From Halomonas llamarensis (GTDB taxonomy: Bacteria > Pseudomonadota > Gammaproteobacteria > Pseudomonadales > Halomonadaceae): 64,000 nucleotides of DNA. The stretch covers positions 62,001-126,000 of the forward strand of contig NZ_JAMJPJ010000006.1 of the NCBI RefSeq assembly GCF_023555005.1. Reading direction: 5' to 3'. The translations under genes were made by a program, and so were the position numbers. The notes under the pieces were generated by a model. That model was not told the DNA's origin. It searched no databases and worked only from the letters and a program-made list of their open reading frames with translations. Shown one piece after another: positions 7,706 to 17,101 of the stretch; position 1 is the first letter of the stretch; every line of letters starts with the position of its first letter.

Positions 7706-9088
7706 TTACTCTTGCACCACAATCACTGATTTGGCATTCACAAATTCAAGCATGCCGAAACCGCCGTGCTCACGTCCGTAGCCGGAATCTTTGACTCCGC
7801 CAAAAGGCATTTCCGGGGTAGCAACACCAAAGCCGTTAATAAACACCATACCGGTATCGAAATACTTGCTGGCCAGCTCCGTGGCACGTTTCACGTCTTT
7901 GGATATAATGCCGCCGCCAAGCCCATAGCGGCTGTCGTTGGCGATACGCATGGCGTCTTCATCATCTTTGGCGCGAATCAGCGCTGCCACGGGGCCAAAC
8001 AGCTCATCATCGTAGGCGGGTTGGCCGGGTGTCACGTTATCCAGCACGGTGACCGGGTAAAAGGCACCTTTGCCTTCCGGCTTCTCACCGCCACAAAGCA
8101 CGTTCGCGCCTTTGCTAACGCTCTGTGTTACTTGATCGTGCAGGCCGTCACGCAGGTCCACTCGCGCCATGGGGCCAAGGTCGCTATCGGGAGCATTGGG
8201 GTCGCCCGCTTTTAACGCCTTCATTTTCGCCACAAGACGCTCTTTGAACGCTTCATAGTTGGCATTGGTCACCACAAAACGTTTGGCGGCGACACAGGTT
8301 TGGCCGCCATTGAATACCCGGCCTTTTACACACGTATCGATGGCAACATCCAAGTCGGCGTCGTCCAGTACCAGAAAAGCATCGTTGGAACCCAGTTCCA
8401 ACACCGTTTTCTTCAAATGTTCAGCGGCTTTTGTCGCTACTTTACGCCCTGCGCCGTCGCTACCGGTGAGAGTGACGCCACGCACTGCTTTGTGGGCAAT
8501 CACCTCATCGGAAACATCATGAGAAATAATCAGCGTGCGAAAAACATTCTTCGGCAGGCCGGCTTCGCGGTAAATTTTTTCAAGTAGCAGTCCGCTGCCC
8601 GTCACGATTTCAGCATGTTTTAGCAGCACGCTGTTGCCCGCCATAATGTTAGCGATGGAGTAACGCACTACTTGATAAGCGGGGAAATTCCACGGCTGAA
8701 TGCCGTAGATGACCCCCGTGGGCGAGTACGTCACAATTCCACGCTCACCGTTGCTGGGATTGCGCACCTCATCGGCCAGCTTGGTGGGGCCGTGCTCAGC
8801 AGTGTAGTCGCAAATACCCACACATAAATCAACTTCCTGGCGGGCTTCTTCGGGCAGTTTGCCCATCTCTTTTACCATTAACTCAGTGAGCGCTTCTTTG
8901 TGTTCGTTAAGCGCCTGACCGATGGCTTTGACTACCTTAGCGCGGTGCTCTAGTGGCTTTAGCCGCCAATCAAGAAACGCCTCGTGACTTGCCTCGACCA
9001 CCTGCTTTGCCTGGCTGGAATCCATCAGCGTGTAGTGGGTAAGCGCTTCGCCGGTGGTGGGGTTTACGGTCGTAATACGGTTGCTCAT
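7706..9088 (-). CDS. NAD(P)-dependent aldehyde dehydrogenase, succinate-semialdehyde type
   Basis: A 460-residue aldehyde dehydrogenase. Catalytic Cys265 lies in NGGQTCVAAKR, the general base Glu231 in LELGSNDAF and Asn134 in PWNFP. The overall pattern and length match the Sad/YneI branch of NAD-dependent succinate-semialdehyde dehydrogenases, including LGPMARVDLRDGLHDQV and PFGGVKDSGYGREHG. Such enzymes oxidise succinic semialdehyde or related short aldehydes to acids in the cytoplasm. It is a single gene facing pgpA with a shared terminator; an aggag site precedes the ATG. Substrate is inferred from family only. Confidence 0.9.
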   Translation of the reverse strand: MSNRITTVNPTTGEALTHYTLMDSSQAKQVVEASHEAFLDWRLKPLEHRAKVVKAIGQALNEHKEALTELMVKEMGKLPEEARQEVDLCVGICDYTAEHGPTKLADEVRNPSNGERGIVTYSPTGVIYGIQPWNFPAYQVVRYSIANIMAGNSVLLKHAEIVTGSGLLLEKIYREAGLPKNVFRTLIISHDVSDEVIAHKAVRGVTLTGSDGAGRKVATKAAEHLKKTVLELGSNDAFLVLDDADLDVAIDTCVKGRVFNGGQTCVAAKRFVVTNANYEAFKERLVAKMKALKAGDPNAPDSDLGPMARVDLRDGLHDQVTQSVSKGANVLCGGEKPEGKGAFYPVTVLDNVTPGQPAYDDELFGPVAALIRAKDDEDAMRIANDSRYGLGGGIISKDVKRATELASKYFDTGMVFINGFGVATPEMPFGGVKDSGYGREHGGFGMLEFVNAKSVIVVQE

Positions 9089-9232
9089 AAAATCTCCTAT
9101 CTTTAGATCAACGGTTAAATAAGGCTAAGGTTCAAGCCGTTGAGTGCGAACATCAACTGGTAATAGTCGACCGGTCTATTTGTGATGGCTTACTACTCTA
9201 ATAGAAAAATGGAGATTTTTCACGAATAAATT

Positions 9233-9258
9233 GTTAGCGCCTTAATTAAGGCGCTAAC
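9233..9258. repeat. Perfect 26-bp palindrome downstream of msrA
   Basis: gttagcgcctt-aatt-aaggcgctaac is fully self-complementary. It lies after the msrA stop on the minus strand, followed by AT-rich but not T-rich DNA, so it is either a weak terminator or a protein-binding palindrome. Confidence 0.5.
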
Positions 9259-9307
9259 CATAAGCTCGCGTTAAAAACGTTTCATGATCATTTGTCCGGT
9301 TGCCGCG

Positions 9308-9967
9308 TTATTTGTAGGTCGGGCCGCCCGCTTCCTCACCCCACACCTCTTCTAAGCGACCATCGCGGCCGCAGCTAAAGCGGTAGAACTTGTAGCGCAC
9401 CGGATTTTTTTCGTAGTAGTTCTGGTGGTACTCCTCGGCTGACCAGAAGGTATTCGCAGGAACGATCTCGGTCGCAATATCGCGCCCAAAACGGTCTTCC
9501 ATGTCGGCTTTGCTCGCTAGGGCGAGTTCACGCTGTTCGTCGTTGCCATAAAAGATTGCCGAACGGTACTGGCTGCCCTCATCGCAAAACTGTTGGTCCT
9601 CGGCGAACGGGTCGATATTGCGCCAAAAAATGGCTAACAGCTGTTCGTAGTTGATCTGTTCGGGGTCGTATTCAATTTTCACTGCTTCGGCGTGGCCGGT
9701 ATCGCCTTCGTTGGTTTCTTCATAGGTGGGGTTGTCTGACTCGCCGCCAATGTAGCCTGAGGTGGTGGCGCTGACACCACGCTGGCGGTCGTAGGGTGGT
9801 TCCATACACCAGAAACAGCCACCGGCGAAAATAGCCTGGGCGCTTGTATCCGCATGAGTATCAGCATTGGTTTTGTTGTCGGTGTCAGCGGCAAGAGGAA
9901 AGCTCAGGCTGCCTGCCGCGGCGACAACCATAAGCGTCAGGGGGTGAAAACCTGTCAAAAGCGACAT
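9308..9967 (-). CDS. msrA: Peptide-methionine (S)-S-oxide reductase, exported
   Basis: Repairs oxidised methionine (S-sulfoxide form) in proteins. The motif GCFWC, with the catalytic Cys, is near residues 50-54. The conserved YRSAIFY and EEYHQNYYEKNP segments follow. An N-terminal signal peptide of about 27 residues (hydrophobic core, then PLAAD) predicts a periplasmic enzyme, unlike the usual cytoplasmic MsrA. A short Thr/Asp-rich linker separates it from the catalytic domain. I chose ATG 9967, which has ggag five bases upstream, over the GTG at 9973. Confidence 0.92.
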   Translation of the reverse strand: MSLLTGFHPLTLMVVAAAGSLSFPLAADTDNKTNADTHADTSAQAIFAGGCFWCMEPPYDRQRGVSATTSGYIGGESDNPTYEETNEGDTGHAEAVKIEYDPEQINYEQLLAIFWRNIDPFAEDQQFCDEGSQYRSAIFYGNDEQRELALASKADMEDRFGRDIATEIVPANTFWSAEEYHQNYYEKNPVRYKFYRFSCGRDGRLEEVWGEEAGGPTYK

Positions 9968-10102
9968 AAACACTCCAAGCGTCGTATGAGTCCAAAAAGG
10001 GACACACCTATAGAAGGTTTTATCGCTGACAGGTTCCTGTTTTTTTATTATGTTTTATATCGTCTTGATTTTTATATAGTGCTTGATTTTTGTAGAGGGT
10101 GT

Positions 10103-11836
10103 TTAGGGTTGCGCAGGCATTAGTGTGCGGCGCTCGCTCTCTTCGAGCACGAAAGTGCCAATGAGGCTTTTTAGCTGCTCTGCCTGCTGGCGCATGCTGC
10201 CCGCCGTGGTGGAGGAGCGTTCTACCATGCTGACGTTGCGCTGCGTCATGGCGTCCATGTCGCCGACCGCTTGGTTCACCTCATCGATACCGCTACTTTG
10301 CTCCTGGGCTCCGGCGCTGATTTCGGCAATTACATCGGCTACCTGCATAACGCTAGTCACGATATGACGCATGGTATCGCCCGCCTCACTCACAGTGGTT
10401 TTGCCGTGGCGCGAGCACTCAACCGAGGTGTCAATCAAAGAACGAATCTCTTTCGCCGCATCGCTTGAGCGAGACGCGAGTTGGCGGACTTCTTGGGCGA
10501 CAACGGCAAACCCTCGTCCGTGCTCGCCCGCGCGGGCTGCTTCTACCGAGGCGTTGAGTGCCAGAATATTGGTTTGGAAAGCAATCGAATCGATCATGCT
10601 GATGATATCGCCTATCTGCGCGGAAGCGTCATCAATCTCTACCATTGTATGTTCCACTTGGCGCATGGTGTCATCGCCACGTCGTGCTACGTTAGCTGTT
10701 TCAGAGGCGAGCTGGTTGGCCTTCTGGGCGTTATCGGCGCTATGGGAGACGGTGGCGGTGATCTCCTCCATGGCAGAGGAGGTCTGCTGCAAGTTGGCTG
10801 CAGATTGATCGGTGCGCGCGGCAAGTTCTTCACTGCTCTGGGCGATCTCGTTGGAGGCTTGGTAAACGCTGTCAGCGCTTTGCCGCACGGTAAGTAGCGT
10901 CTCGCGGATGCGCGTCATAAACGCATTGAACTGATCGGCAAGGTGGCCGATTTCATCGTCGCTGGCTACGCTTAGTTGGCGGGTTAAATCGCCACGCCCG
11001 TCGGCCACTTCGGCGGCGATCTCTTCCATGGCTGAGGCAGTGCGTTGAATTTGTCCGACGATGCGCCGGGTCACCCAGACGGTAATAGCGGCAATCGCAC
11101 AGAAAAGTAGCAGTGATGCGCCGATAATCTTGGTTAGCGTCTGGCGCAAATCGGCTGCGGCGGCGGCTTCGATGCGGGCCATTTCGGTGTTGATGTCGGT
11201 CATATAAACGCCAGCGCCGATCACCCAATTCCACTCAGGTATTAGCATGGTGTAGGAGTACTTGGCTTCAGTGTCGCCGGTGGCGGGGTTCGGCCAGTGG
11301 TACTGATAGATGCCACCGCCATCCTGGGCGGTCTCGATCAAGCGGCGAGCAAAAGGTTGGCCTTCGGCGTCTGTTGCGTTCATCATCGACTGCCCCTCCT
11401 GCTCGGGCACCGCTGACTGCACCAGCATGGTGCCATCGGTATCGAAGACAAAAATGTAGTTGCCGTTCTCAAAGCGCAACTCGCGCAAGCGCTCGCGAGC
11501 CTCGGCTTGGCGGGCAGGTAGGCTGCCACTGCCTTCAACTAACGAGTTAATCGATGAGGCCGCCATCTTAACGATATTGGTCACGCTTTCAGTGCGCGAC
11601 TCAACCAGCATTTCGCGCTGTTGGGTCAGTTGTGCACGGTTATCTTTGGTGCGCTCAAACGCTTCCGCGCCGACCAACCCAATGCAGGCAATCAGCAGGG
11701 GCGTGAGCACTAGCAGCAAAATTTTGCTTTGCAGGCTCAGCCGCTGCAACAGCGTAAAACGTCGAGCTGGGGCATGGTATTGGTCGGACGTGTGGTCTCG
11801 TTCACCGCTTGGGGAGAGGGATAAAAACTGCGACAT
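10103..11836 (-). CDS. Methyl-accepting chemotaxis protein with Cache sensor (1)
   Basis: A 577-residue chemoreceptor. A first membrane helix is at about residues 35-55. A periplasmic single Cache (sCache_2) domain follows, with [12 protein letters not shown] and [17 protein letters not shown] second helix is near 235-255, then HAMP, then a long signalling domain with the hairpin-tip sequence [20 protein letters not shown]. It should report small-molecule ligands to CheA/CheW. It ends without a CheR-binding pentapeptide. An FNR/Anr box lies 79 bp upstream. The aagga site precedes the ATG. It is a close architectural relative of the receptor at 27877. Confidence 0.93.
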   Translation of the reverse strand: MSQFLSLSPSGERDHTSDQYHAPARRFTLLQRLSLQSKILLLVLTPLLIACIGLVGAEAFERTKDNRAQLTQQREMLVESRTESVTNIVKMAASSINSLVEGSGSLPARQAEARERLRELRFENGNYIFVFDTDGTMLVQSAVPEQEGQSMMNATDAEGQPFARRLIETAQDGGGIYQYHWPNPATGDTEAKYSYTMLIPEWNWVIGAGVYMTDINTEMARIEAAAAADLRQTLTKIIGASLLLFCAIAAITVWVTRRIVGQIQRTASAMEEIAAEVADGRGDLTRQLSVASDDEIGHLADQFNAFMTRIRETLLTVRQSADSVYQASNEIAQSSEELAARTDQSAANLQQTSSAMEEITATVSHSADNAQKANQLASETANVARRGDDTMRQVEHTMVEIDDASAQIGDIISMIDSIAFQTNILALNASVEAARAGEHGRGFAVVAQEVRQLASRSSDAAKEIRSLIDTSVECSRHGKTTVSEAGDTMRHIVTSVMQVADVIAEISAGAQEQSSGIDEVNQAVGDMDAMTQRNVSMVERSSTTAGSMRQQAEQLKSLIGTFVLEESERRTLMPAQP

Positions 11837-11914
11837 GGTGAGTTTTCCTTAACGTTGTCGTTTTTGTTACCAGAATTAGACCCTTTATCTAAGCTTGAAT
11901 ATCGTCTCGGTGTA

Positions 11915-11928
11915 TTGATATAGATCAA
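11915..11928 (-). promoter_or_regulatory. Perfect FNR/Anr box upstream of chemoreceptor 1
   Basis: ttgat-atag-atcaa matches the FNR/Anr consensus TTGAT-N4-ATCAA exactly. It lies 79 bp before the chemoreceptor start, a suitable place for an oxygen-responsive activator. Confidence 0.65.
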
Positions 11929-12035
11929 TGATATTCAAATTCACGTCAGGTGCGTTGGTCAGACACGGTTGATGCCGACGCTGAGTTTGTCATGCTGACA
12001 CACAAATAAAACAAGGCTGGCTGGGAGAGCATGCC

Positions 12036-13688
12036 GTGGCGGAACACAGATTTGACTATATCGTCGTGGGAGCAGGCACCGCCGGGTGCCTGCTGGCCAA
12101 TCGACTGAGCGCCGATCCGGGGAATCGGGTCCTGCTGATCGAAGCGGGCGGCCGGGATACCTACCACTGGATCCACATTCCGGTGGGGTATCTCTACTGC
12201 ATCAATAACCCGCGTACCGATTGGCGCTTTCGCACCGAGCCGGATCAAGGCCTCAATGGCCGCTCGCTGATTTATCCGCGCGGTAAAACACTGGGTGGCT
12301 GCTCAAGTATCAATGGCATGCTCTATCTGCGCGGTCAGGCGCGAGACTACGATCAATGGGCCGAGGCAACCGGTGATGACGCTTGGCGTTGGGAAAACTG
12401 CTTGCCCGATTTCATCAAGCACGAAGACCATTGCCGCTTGGACGGCGGCGGCGACGCTGACGACGAGCACCGCCGCTACCATGGCCACGGCGGCGAATGG
12501 CGCATCGAAAAGCAACGTTTGAGCTGGCAGGTGCTGGACGACTTCGCGGAAGCGGCGGTACAAGCGGGTATTCCGCGTACCCAAGACTTTAATCGTGGCG
12601 ATAACGAAGGCGTCGACTATTTCGAGGTTAATCAGCGCAGCGGGTGGCGTTGGAATACGTCCAAAGCGTTTTTGAGGCCCGCGAAAAAACGTCCAAATCT
12701 CACCATTTGGCATTCGACCCACGTCAACCGGTTGTTGTTTGAGCGTGAGGCCAGCACACCTCGCTGCGTAGGCGCGGAGCTTACGCGAGATGGCAAAACG
12801 CTGACGGTCATCGCAAATAAAGAGGTGGTGTTAAGCGCGGGAACCATTGGGTCGCCGCAGATTTTGCAGCTTTCCGGGATTGGTCCGAAGGATTTGTTGG
12901 CCGAACACGATATCGACGTGGTAGCGGAGCTTCCCGGCGTGGGTGAAAACTTGCAGGATCACCTGCAAATCCGCTCGGTTTATAAAGTGAAGGGCGCAAA
13001 AACGCTCAATACGATGGCCAATTCGCTGATGGGCAAAGCCAAGATTGGTTTAGAGTACGCCCTAAAGCGCACCGGCCCGATGAGCATGGCGCCGTCGCAG
13101 CTGTGTATTTTTACCCGCAGCTCGGATGACCACGCGCATGCCAACATTGAATACCATGTTCAGCCGTTAAGTTTGGATGCGTTCGGTCAGCCGCTGCATG
13201 ATTTCCCGGCGATTACTGCGAGCGTCTGTAACTTAAACCCCACAAGCCGTGGCACGGTGCGCATTAAAAGCCGCGACCCTAAAGCAGCACCCGCGATTGT
13301 GCCCAACTACCTGAGCACGCCAGAGGATCGCAAGGTGGCGGCGGATTCACTGCGGGTGACGCGAACGATTGCCGAGCAGAACGCCTTTGCGAAATATCAG
13401 CCGGAGGAGTTCAAGCCAGGGCTTGAGTACCAAACCAACGACGAGCTGGCCAAACTGGCCGGCGACATCGGCACGACGATCTTTCATCCGGTGGGAACGA
13501 CGAAAATGGGAGGCGACGATGATCCGATGGCAGTAGTGGACGCAAAGCTCAACGTACGCGGTGTAAAAAGCTTGCGCGTGGTGGATGCCGGTATTATGCC
13601 GACGATTACTAGCGGGAATACGAATTCGCCGACGTTAATGATCGCTGAGAAAGCGGCAGGCTGGATGCTGGCGATGTCATCGTCCTGA
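12036..13688 (+). CDS. GMC-family FAD-dependent alcohol/choline dehydrogenase-like oxidoreductase
   Basis: A 550-residue flavoprotein. The FAD-binding Rossmann motif VVGAGTAGCLLANRLS is at the N-terminus, the GMC signature PRGKTLGGCSSINGMLY near residue 85, and the catalytic HPVGTTKMGG region near the C-terminus, followed by NTNSPTLMIAEKAA. It resembles both AlkJ-type membrane-associated alcohol dehydrogenases and choline dehydrogenase. No betaine-aldehyde dehydrogenase or BetI lies nearby, so a general alcohol dehydrogenase is more likely than BetA. The start is GTG 12036 with gggaga eight bases before; the ATG at 12031 is out of frame. An insert rich in Asp/His (around residue 135-150) is unusual. 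Confidence 0.88.
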   Translation: MAEHRFDYIVVGAGTAGCLLANRLSADPGNRVLLIEAGGRDTYHWIHIPVGYLYCINNPRTDWRFRTEPDQGLNGRSLIYPRGKTLGGCSSINGMLYLRGQARDYDQWAEATGDDAWRWENCLPDFIKHEDHCRLDGGGDADDEHRRYHGHGGEWRIEKQRLSWQVLDDFAEAAVQAGIPRTQDFNRGDNEGVDYFEVNQRSGWRWNTSKAFLRPAKKRPNLTIWHSTHVNRLLFEREASTPRCVGAELTRDGKTLTVIANKEVVLSAGTIGSPQILQLSGIGPKDLLAEHDIDVVAELPGVGENLQDHLQIRSVYKVKGAKTLNTMANSLMGKAKIGLEYALKRTGPMSMAPSQLCIFTRSSDDHAHANIEYHVQPLSLDAFGQPLHDFPAITASVCNLNPTSRGTVRIKSRDPKAAPAIVPNYLSTPEDRKVAADSLRVTRTIAEQNAFAKYQPEEFKPGLEYQTNDELAKLAGDIGTTIFHPVGTTKMGGDDDPMAVVDAKLNVRGVKSLRVVDAGIMPTITSGNTNSPTLMIAEKAAGWMLAMSSS

Positions 13689-13706
13689 CATACTGACAAG
13701 ATAGTG

Positions 13707-13736
13707 TTGACGTGCGCTTAAATTAAGCGCAAGATA
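13707..13736 (+). promoter_or_regulatory. Putative cold-shock gene promoter with palindromic spacer
   Basis: TTGACG at 13707-13712 and a weak -10 (aagata, 13731-13736) are separated by 18 bp that hold a palindrome, tgcgcttaa-a-ttaagcgca, at 13713-13731. Transcription from here would give a leader of about 130 nt before the cold-shock gene, typical of this family. The palindrome could equally be the terminator of the upstream gene. Confidence 0.4.
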
Positions 13737-13874
13737 AGCGCAGTAGGTTAGCAAGTCGAACGATGTCAGCAGTATCAAAACGCTTAGCGTTGAGTCTGGT
13801 GAAGGTTTCTTGTTCTGCCCACTGCAACTCGGGTATTACCCGGCTCTAAATACGCTAAATCGAGGACTTCGATC

Positions 13875-14078
13875 ATGGCAACTGGTACTGTAAAGTGGTT
13901 TAACGACACTAAAGGCTTCGGCTTCATTTCTCCTGACGACAATGGCGACGACCTGTTCGCACATTTCTCCGAGATTCAAGCTGACGGCTTCAAAACTCTG
14001 CAAGACGGCCAGAAGGTTTCCTTCGACGTCACTCAGGGCAAAAAAGGCCTTCAGGCTTCTAACATCAAAGTGCTGTAA
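13875..14078 (+). CDS. CspA-family cold shock protein
   Basis: A 67-residue single cold-shock domain that binds single-stranded RNA and DNA. RNP1 (KGFGFI) and RNP2 (DLFAHF) are both intact. The size and sequence are standard for Csp proteins that melt RNA structure at low temperature or during growth. It has its own transcription unit with a long leader and a strong terminator. Which Csp paralogue it is cannot be told. Confidence 0.97.
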   Translation: MATGTVKWFNDTKGFGFISPDDNGDDLFAHFSEIQADGFKTLQDGQKVSFDVTQGKKGLQASNIKVL

Positions 14079-14123
14079 TTAGCGCTATTGATGTTCGCAG
14101 CTAGCATCTAACGCTAGCATGCT

Positions 14124-14152
14124 AAAAAACCCCGCCAAGTGCGGGGTTTTTT
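14124..14152 (+). terminator. Terminator of the cold shock gene
   Basis: Stem ccccgc/gcgggg with a five-base loop, six A before and six T after. Confidence 0.9.
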
Positions 14153-14187
14153 GGCTTTTATAGTAATCAATGTGCTGTTTCATGCGC

Positions 14188-14208
14188 CACGCCTCACGCC
14201 TCACGCCT
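14188..14208. repeat. Short tandem repeat (7 bp x 3)
   Basis: Three perfect copies of cacgcct in the space between the cold-shock terminator and the carrier gene. No function is apparent. Confidence 0.8.
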
Positions 14209-14339
14209 CATTGGTCTTATGCTTTTTTGGTCTTATTGTGTTTCTAAAAAGAACTTTTTTGAATATCTGCAAGGCGGCACAATAGCCCATGTTTTTCGTT
14301 ATGTCTTTTTATAAAGCCTTCTACTAAGGGCGCGGGGTT

Positions 14340-16109
14340 ATGTCGCTGGATGCTTGGATCGCGGTTGGGGTAGTGCTGACTATCTTCCCGCTAATGACGC
14401 TATCACGTCTCGGCCCCGATATGATTCTGTTGGCTGCGGTAGTAGTGTTGATAACGTTGGGCGTTATCGACCCGCAACAGGCGCTAGGCGGGTTTTCAAA
14501 TAGTGGTCTGTTCACCGTCGCGTTTATGTATGTTTTAGTGGCCAGCATTCGTGAAACTGGCGGCATTGATCTGATTATTCGCTATGTCTTAGGCCGCCCT
14601 ACCGGAGAGCGCGGCGCACTTGTGCGGTTGCTGCTGCCAGTCGCCTCGCTAAGTGGTTTTCTTAATAATACGCCGGTAGTGGCGACCTATATTCCAGCGG
14701 TGATGAGCTGGAGCCGTCGGCTACGGCTCTCTCCGCAGCGGCTTTTGATGCCACTGAGCTTCGCGTCGATTCTAGGCGGGACGATTACCTTATTCGGTAC
14801 CAGCACTAACTTGGTGGTGCATGGATTGCTGGTCGAGCGTTATCCCGACCTTGCCATGGGGTTGTTTGATTTGGCCTGGGTAGGCATTCCTGTCGCCGTC
14901 GTTGGGCTTAGTTATTTGATCTTGTTGGGACCGCGCCTGCTGCCTTCCCGGGATGGCATGGCAAAAGCATTTGCCAACCCCCGCGAGTTCACCATTGAAA
15001 TGGAGGTCGACCCGACAGGCGTGCTGGTGGACCGCACGGTAGAAGAGGCGGGGCTACGCCATTTGCAGGAACTATTTCTGGTCGAAATTGAGCGTGCCGG
15101 TAACGTGGTTAGCGTGGTGGGGCCAGGGGAACGGCTAAAAGCAGGCGACCGGTTAGTGTTTGCGGGCACTTCCGATGCGGCCGTGGAACTACAGCAGATA
15201 CGTGGCTTGATACCTTCCCATGATGGCGCTTCCAGTCTAGAGAAAGAGTTTAAAGAGCGCCGCCTGGTAGAAGCGGTGGTATCCAACCAGTGTCAATTTA
15301 TCGGCCAGAGCATCCGCGATGGACATTTTAGAACCCTGTATGGTGCCGCCGTATTGGCGGTTTGCCGGGGTGGTGAGCGCGTGACGGGCAACCTGGGGCA
15401 GGTGCGTTTGCAGTCAGCCGATGTGTTGCTGCTGGAAGCGCGTCCGCCATTTATTGAACGCCACCGCCAATCGAAAGATTTTCTGCTGATCAGCGAGCTT
15501 AACGGCGCAGCGCGCCCGGTACACGAAAAGGCGCCGCTGGCCTGGGTGATCTTGTTGGGTGCTGTACTGTTGGCCGCAGTCGGCGTATTGAGTATGCTAA
15601 ACGCTGCCATGCTGGGGGCATCGCTTTCGTTGTTAACCGGCTGCTGCAGCGTGGGAGCTGCCAAACGCGGGTTAGATACCCAAGTGCTATTGACCATTGC
15701 CGCCTCGTTTGGTGTGGGTGCAGCGCTGCAAAGCTCTGGAGCTGCCGACGAAATCGCGGGGGGGATTCTGTCTCTGGTGGCTGGCAGCCCGCTGCTACTG
15801 CTGATTGGCACTTACTGCGTCGTGGCGGTGCTGACAGAGCTTGTCACTAATAATGCCGCTGCGGTGATCATTTTTCCGGTGGTCATGGCGGCAGCGGAAA
15901 GCCTGGGGGTCAATCCAATGCCCTATGTGGTGACGGTGATGTTTGCGGCCTCAGCAAGCTTTCTAACCCCGATTGGTTATCAAACCAACTTAATGGTGCA
16001 CGGCCCTGGTGGCTACCGTATTAGTGATTTTTTGCGCGTAGGTGCTGGTTTGAACCTACTGACCGGCGCGATTGCCTTGGCGCTTATTCCACTGATTTGG
16101 CCGTTTTAA
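14340..16109 (+). CDS. SLC13-family permease with two RCK_C (TrkA-C) domains
   Basis: A 589-residue inner-membrane carrier. The N-terminal and C-terminal halves are hydrophobic (about residues 1-200 and 395-589). They frame a soluble middle with two TrkA-C-like domains (roughly 210-290 and 295-380, for example GERLKAGDRLVFAGTSD). Transport motifs include FLNNTPVVATYIPAV and ELVTNNAAAVIIFPV, the paired helical hairpins of the family. Members carry dicarboxylates, sulfate or other anions, commonly with sodium. The substrate cannot be assigned. It stands alone. Confidence 0.88.
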   Translation: MSLDAWIAVGVVLTIFPLMTLSRLGPDMILLAAVVVLITLGVIDPQQALGGFSNSGLFTVAFMYVLVASIRETGGIDLIIRYVLGRPTGERGALVRLLLPVASLSGFLNNTPVVATYIPAVMSWSRRLRLSPQRLLMPLSFASILGGTITLFGTSTNLVVHGLLVERYPDLAMGLFDLAWVGIPVAVVGLSYLILLGPRLLPSRDGMAKAFANPREFTIEMEVDPTGVLVDRTVEEAGLRHLQELFLVEIERAGNVVSVVGPGERLKAGDRLVFAGTSDAAVELQQIRGLIPSHDGASSLEKEFKERRLVEAVVSNQCQFIGQSIRDGHFRTLYGAAVLAVCRGGERVTGNLGQVRLQSADVLLLEARPPFIERHRQSKDFLLISELNGAARPVHEKAPLAWVILLGAVLLAAVGVLSMLNAAMLGASLSLLTGCCSVGAAKRGLDTQVLLTIAASFGVGAALQSSGAADEIAGGILSLVAGSPLLLLIGTYCVVAVLTELVTNNAAAVIIFPVVMAAAESLGVNPMPYVVTVMFAASASFLTPIGYQTNLMVHGPGGYRISDFLRVGAGLNLLTGAIALALIPLIWPF

Positions 16110-16178
16110 GCGGGCAATGTCTCGCCGTCAACGTTGCTTTGCGCTAGGGTGTCGCTTTTATTTGTAAGGAAGATGCTG

Positions 16179-16847
16179 ATGAGTGAATCAGGCGAACTGA
16201 TAATTGAACCGAAGAGTGGCCAACCAGCGGATGCCTGCGTTTTTATTCTTCATGGCCTAGGGGCTGACGGCCACGACTTTGAACCGCTAGTGCCAGCACT
16301 CCCGCTGCCCGAAAACGCGAACGTGCGTTTCATCATGCCTCATGCACCGCGACTACCCGTCACCGTCAACGGCGGCATGATCATGCCGGCTTGGTACGAT
16401 CTTTTAGCTATGGACTTAGGCCGTCGGGTGGATGAAGTGCAGCTCAAAAAGTCAGCCGAGCGTATTCAGGCGCTGATAGAAGAGCAGATCGATCAAGGCA
16501 TCGATAGCCGTCGGATCATCATGGCAGGCTTCTCTCAGGGCGGCGCTGTCGCCTACCATGCGGCCCTTTCGTTTTCGCAGCCGTTGGGCGGGCTTTTGGC
16601 GATGTCGACTTACTTTGCCACCGCTGACAGCATTGAGCTCGCCGAGGCGAACCGCTCCATTCCCATTGAGGTTCATCACGGTAACTTTGACCCCATCGTG
16701 CCGGAAACACTTGGGCGTGCGGGGTTTGATAAGGTTAAAGCGCTTGGCTACCCGGTCAATTATCGCCAATATCCCATGGCGCATGCACTTTGCCCCCAGC
16801 AAGTGCAAGATATCGGTAAATGGTTAAGCGAGCGCTTGGCATCGTAG
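16179..16847 (+). CDS. Carboxylesterase of the phospholipase/carboxylesterase family
   Basis: An alpha/beta hydrolase of 222 residues. HGLGADGHDF forms the oxyanion region, GFSQGG holds the nucleophilic Ser, and the Asp and His lie in FDPIVP and PMAHALC. The family hydrolyses short-chain esters and may deacylate lipids. Longer readings begin at 16134 and 16173. I chose ATG 16179, the only start with aagga at a proper distance of eight bases. It is cytoplasmic with no signal peptide. Confidence 0.9.
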   Translation: MSESGELIIEPKSGQPADACVFILHGLGADGHDFEPLVPALPLPENANVRFIMPHAPRLPVTVNGGMIMPAWYDLLAMDLGRRVDEVQLKKSAERIQALIEEQIDQGIDSRRIIMAGFSQGGAVAYHAALSFSQPLGGLLAMSTYFATADSIELAEANRSIPIEVHHGNFDPIVPETLGRAGFDKVKALGYPVNYRQYPMAHALCPQQVQDIGKWLSERLAS

Positions 16848-16881
16848 GCCTCGCCCATGGTCGTCTCGACAGCGTTAAGAG

Positions 16882-16971
16882 ATGGCCGACTCAATGTTTA
16901 TGTCCGGCGACTTTCGCGACGCTTTAAAAGCTATCGACTCGACCTATAACGAAATCTATCAAGGCGGATAG
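16882..16971 (+). CDS. Possible small ORF, 29 codons, unrecognised
   Basis: An open frame beginning MADSMFMSGDFRDALKAI and ending in TAG sits between the esterase gene and the tRNA. Its composition is protein-like (amphipathic helix pattern), but the ribosome site is poor. It may be a relic of the 3' end of a lost gene. Confidence 0.25.
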   Translation: MADSMFMSGDFRDALKAIDSTYNEIYQGG

Positions 16972-17024
16972 TGAATAGGGGCTAGCCTCACTATCCGTCT
17001 TTCGCTATCATACTCGCGCTTTAC

Positions 17025-17101
17025 GGGCCCATAGCTCAGTTGGTTAGAGCAGAGAACTCATAATTCTTTGGTCGTAGGTTCAAGTCCTACTGGGCCCACC
17101 A
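17025..17101 (+). tRNA. tRNA with CAT anticodon, probably tRNA-Ile2 (lysidine type)
   Basis: A complete cloverleaf: acceptor GGGCCCA/TGGGCCC, D-arm TAGCTCAGTTGGTTAGAGC, anticodon CAT at 17059-17061 in loop CTCATAA, T-arm GTTCAAGTC, and encoded CCA. The CAT anticodon would be called Met. However, C4-G69 and C5-G68 in the acceptor stem, and the TTGGTCG/GTTCAAGTCC pattern, are those of E. coli ileX rather than metT. TilS would then convert the wobble C to lysidine, so the tRNA reads AUA as isoleucine. Confidence 0.9.

Noticed and set aside
12031..12033. ATG as start of the GMC oxidoreductase
   Set aside because: It is out of frame with the FAD-binding motif; the GTG at 12036 is in frame and has a proper ribosome site.
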